From the NCBI GenBank assembly GCA_900320545.1, contig ONSU01000006.1:1-64000 (forward strand): a stretch of DNA of 64,000 nucleotides, read 5' to 3'. The notes under the pieces were generated by a model, which had not been told where the DNA came from, did no database searches, and saw only the letters and a program-made list of their open reading frames with translations. Within the stretch, counting starts at the first letter, position 1. Each line of letters starts with the position of its first letter. This document shows, piece after piece, positions 62,277 through 64,000 of the stretch. The stretch is from an uncultured Bacteroidales bacterium (GTDB lineage Bacteria > Bacteroidota > Bacteroidia > Bacteroidales > UBA932). A program made the translations under genes and the position numbers.

Positions 62277-63119
62277 ATGGCCCATTCTTATGAACTCAGA
62301 GATATTGCGACGCAGGTACGGCGCGATATCATCCGGATGGTGTCGATGGCCGGCTCGGGCCACCCGGGCGGATCGATGTCCTCCACGGATTTCCTCACTT
62401 ATCTCTTCTTCCGGGAAATGAAGCAGGATCCCGCCACCTGGCGCCGGGACGGCCGCGGACAGGACGTGTTCATCCTCTCCGCCGGGCATACGGCTCCGGT
62501 GTACTATTCGATCCTCTCCCGGGCCGGTTATTTCCCCGCCTCCGAACTCGGCACCCTGCGCAAGTTCGGCTCCGTCCTCCAGGGGCATCCCTCCATCCGG
62601 AAGGGGCTCCCGGGCGTTTTCCAGACCTCCGGCTCCCTCGGACAGGGACTTTCGGCCGCGGCGGGATTCGCCCTCGCGAAGAAACTCGACGGCGCGCCGG
62701 AATACACCTTCGTCATGTGCGGTGACGGCGAGAGCGAGGAAGGCCAGATCTGGGAGGCGGGCATGTTCGCCGCCCATCACGGGCTCGACCACCTCATCGC
62801 GATGACCGACTGGAACCGCCAGCAGATCGACGGCGGCGTCGACGAAGTCGGCGGCATCGGAGACCTCGAGGCCAAATGGAAGGCCTTCGGCTGGAATGTC
62901 ATCGTCGCTCCGGCTCACGATTTCGAGGCTGTCGGCAAGGCCTTCGCGGCTGCCAAAAAGAATGTCGGCAAGCCCACGATGATCCTCTTCGAGAGCGAAA
63001 TGGGACACGGCGTCGACTTCATGGCCGGCACCCACAAGTGGCACGGCAAGGCCCCTTCGGCCGAGCAGTGCGCCGAGGCCCTCGCCCAGCTCGGCGAGAC
63101 CCCGCTGGGAGACTTCTAA
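62277..63119 (+). CDS. Transketolase, N-terminal (TPP-binding) subunit
   Basis: The 280-residue protein starts MAHSYELRDIATQVRRDI. It has SGHPGGSMSSTDFLTYLFF (near 29), QGHPS and SLGQGLSAAAGFALA, and the TPP motif GDGESEEGQIWEAG near 149 with the conserved Asn in DWNRQQ. An ATG at 62262 would add five residues. It ends after about 280 residues, and the pyrimidine-binding half is a separate gene 10 bp downstream. The split form is widespread and is not a frameshift. Confidence 0.92.
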   Translation: MAHSYELRDIATQVRRDIIRMVSMAGSGHPGGSMSSTDFLTYLFFREMKQDPATWRRDGRGQDVFILSAGHTAPVYYSILSRAGYFPASELGTLRKFGSVLQGHPSIRKGLPGVFQTSGSLGQGLSAAAGFALAKKLDGAPEYTFVMCGDGESEEGQIWEAGMFAAHHGLDHLIAMTDWNRQQIDGGVDEVGGIGDLEAKWKAFGWNVIVAPAHDFEAVGKAFAAAKKNVGKPTMILFESEMGHGVDFMAGTHKWHGKAPSAEQCAEALAQLGETPLGDF

Positions 63120-63129
63120 AATTGAGATT

Positions 63130-64000
63130 ATGAAAAAATACATCGATACAGGTAAGAAGGACACCCGCAGCGGGTTCGGCGCGGGCCTTCTCGAAGCCGG
63201 GCGGCGCGACGCGCGCGTCCTGGCCCTCACGGCCGACCTCAAGGGCTCCCTCAAGATGGACGCCTTCGCGGCCGAGTTCCCCGACCGGTTCATCCAGTGC
63301 GGCATCGCCGAGGCCAACATGGTCGGCGTGGCGGCCGGTCTCGCCATCAGCGGCAAAATTCCGTTCATCGGCTCCTTCGCGGAGTTCGTGACGGGCCGTG
63401 TTTATGACCAGATCCGCCAGGAAGTCTCCTACGGCAAGGCCAACGTCAAGATCGCCTCTTCGCACGCGGGCATCACCCTCGGCGAGGACGGCGCCACCCA
63501 CCAGACGATGGAGGACATCGCCCTGATGCGGGCGCTCCCCGAGATGGTGGTCATCAACCCCTGCGACTTCAACCAGACCAAGGCGGCCACCCTTGCCGCC
63601 GCGGCCTACGAAGGCCCCGTGTATCTGCGGTTCGGCCGTCCTTCCGTTCCGAATTTCACCCCGGAGGACGCTCCGTTCGAGATCGGAAAGGCCATTGTGA
63701 TGAACGAAGGCTCCGACGTGACGCTTTTCGCCACCGGCCATCTCGTATGGGAATCCCTGCTGGCGGCCGAAGCGCTGGAGGCGGAAGGCATCAGCGCGGA
63801 AGTGATCGATATCGCGACCATCAAGCCGCTGGATGTCGAGGCCGTGCTTGCATCGGTGGGGAAGACCGGCTGCGCCGTCGTCGCGGAGGAACACAACAGC
63901 GCCGGCGGACTCGGTGAACTCATCGCCGGGGTCCTTGCGGCCGCGAAACCCGCCCCGCTCGCGTTCGTCAACGGCCGCGACGCCTTCGGTCAGAGCGGCA
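63130..64000 (+). CDS. Transketolase, C-terminal (pyrimidine-binding) subunit, 3' end outside window
   Basis: 290 codons are present. TRSGFGAGLLEAG near 12, the catalytic-Glu region QCGIAEANMVGVAAGLA near 56, SHAGITLGEDGATHQ near 110 and FGRPSVP near 168 match the second half of transketolase. The C-terminal transketolase_C domain starts near 190. With the preceding gene it should form a heterotetramer that acts in the pentose phosphate pathway. Confidence 0.92.
   Translation, partial: MKKYIDTGKKDTRSGFGAGLLEAGRRDARVLALTADLKGSLKMDAFAAEFPDRFIQCGIAEANMVGVAAGLAISGKIPFIGSFAEFVTGRVYDQIRQEVSYGKANVKIASSHAGITLGEDGATHQTMEDIALMRALPEMVVINPCDFNQTKAATLAAAAYEGPVYLRFGRPSVPNFTPEDAPFEIGKAIVMNEGSDVTLFATGHLVWESLLAAEALEAEGISAEVIDIATIKPLDVEAVLASVGKTGCAVVAEEHNSAGGLGELIAGVLAAAKPAPLAFVNGRDAFGQSG

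Noticed and set aside
62277..64000. Transketolase broken by a frameshift
   Set aside because: The two halves end and start cleanly at domain borders with a 10-bp gap and separate starts. Split transketolases are a normal arrangement in many bacteria.
1..64000. tRNA, rRNA, CRISPR array, prophage, integrase or complete insertion sequence
   Set aside because: I found no conserved rRNA segments, no evenly spaced direct repeats and no integrase or transposase gene other than the Rpn-like fragment at the left edge. tRNA absence was judged by eye, without a scan.

Overview
The window is a chromosomal segment of a GC-rich member of the Bacteroidales (Bacteroidota). Promoters repeatedly match the Bacteroides consensus (TTTG, 19-21 bp, TAnnTTTG). 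Many products are Bacteroidota-type lipoproteins or outer-membrane barrels, serC-serA-DUF1015 and split transketolase arrangements are present, and ribosome-binding sites are weak. The lineage is inferred from these features; I cannot name a species. I see no rRNA, tRNA, CRISPR array or full insertion sequence.

Layout. 1-4048: a truncated Rpn-family nuclease, a lipid-anchored nitroreductase, Der GTPase and two secreted proteins. 4036-12057: an apparently complete aspartate-to-diaminopimelate cluster on the minus strand (thrA-like, asd, M20 deacylase, dapB, dapA, dapD, aminotransferase), headed by a 58-residue lipoprotein gene. 12152-17490: DUF6935-like protein, thioredoxin lipoprotein, lpxK, dus, a small unknown, pfkA. 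17527-18883: a HepT/MNT toxin-antitoxin pair whose antitoxin carries an extra N-terminal winged-helix (AbiEi/DUF6577-like) module, with a perfect 16-bp inverted repeat upstream. 18916-23598: serine hydrolase, HAD phosphatase lipoprotein and GH3 glycosidase. 23631-26698: rplM-rpsI-rpsB-tsf. 26713-34036: Hsp20, miaA, pRiA4b-like protein, IMPACT protein, serC-serA-DUF1015, DUF3127 protein, FKBP isomerase. 34187-42065: recQ, DUF308, dnaG, metG, murB in a tightly packed run.

42066-44333 is the clearest foreign island: AT-rich and placed between murB and murA. It holds two Imm26-type immunity genes sharing a nearly identical 5' segment, an Imm11/Imm43-like gene, a small ORF and an unrecognised gene, with no toxin. 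It resembles the orphan-immunity arrays (acquired interbacterial defence) described in gut Bacteroidales.

44334-64000: murA (Asp replacing the fosfomycin-target Cys), two envelope proteins, an M16 peptidase with a repeat-derived in-frame insertion, a 138-bp fold-back element, dnaX-lptB, ispH-cmk, a murein-peptide recycling pair (epimerase and NlpC/P60), pnp-rpsO, a LolD-like ATPase, a barrel protein, mdh, apt and a split transketolase cut by the window edge.

Three copies of a ~110-bp palindromic intergenic element (around 7646, 32721 and 61556) fill gene junctions and may act as bidirectional terminators.
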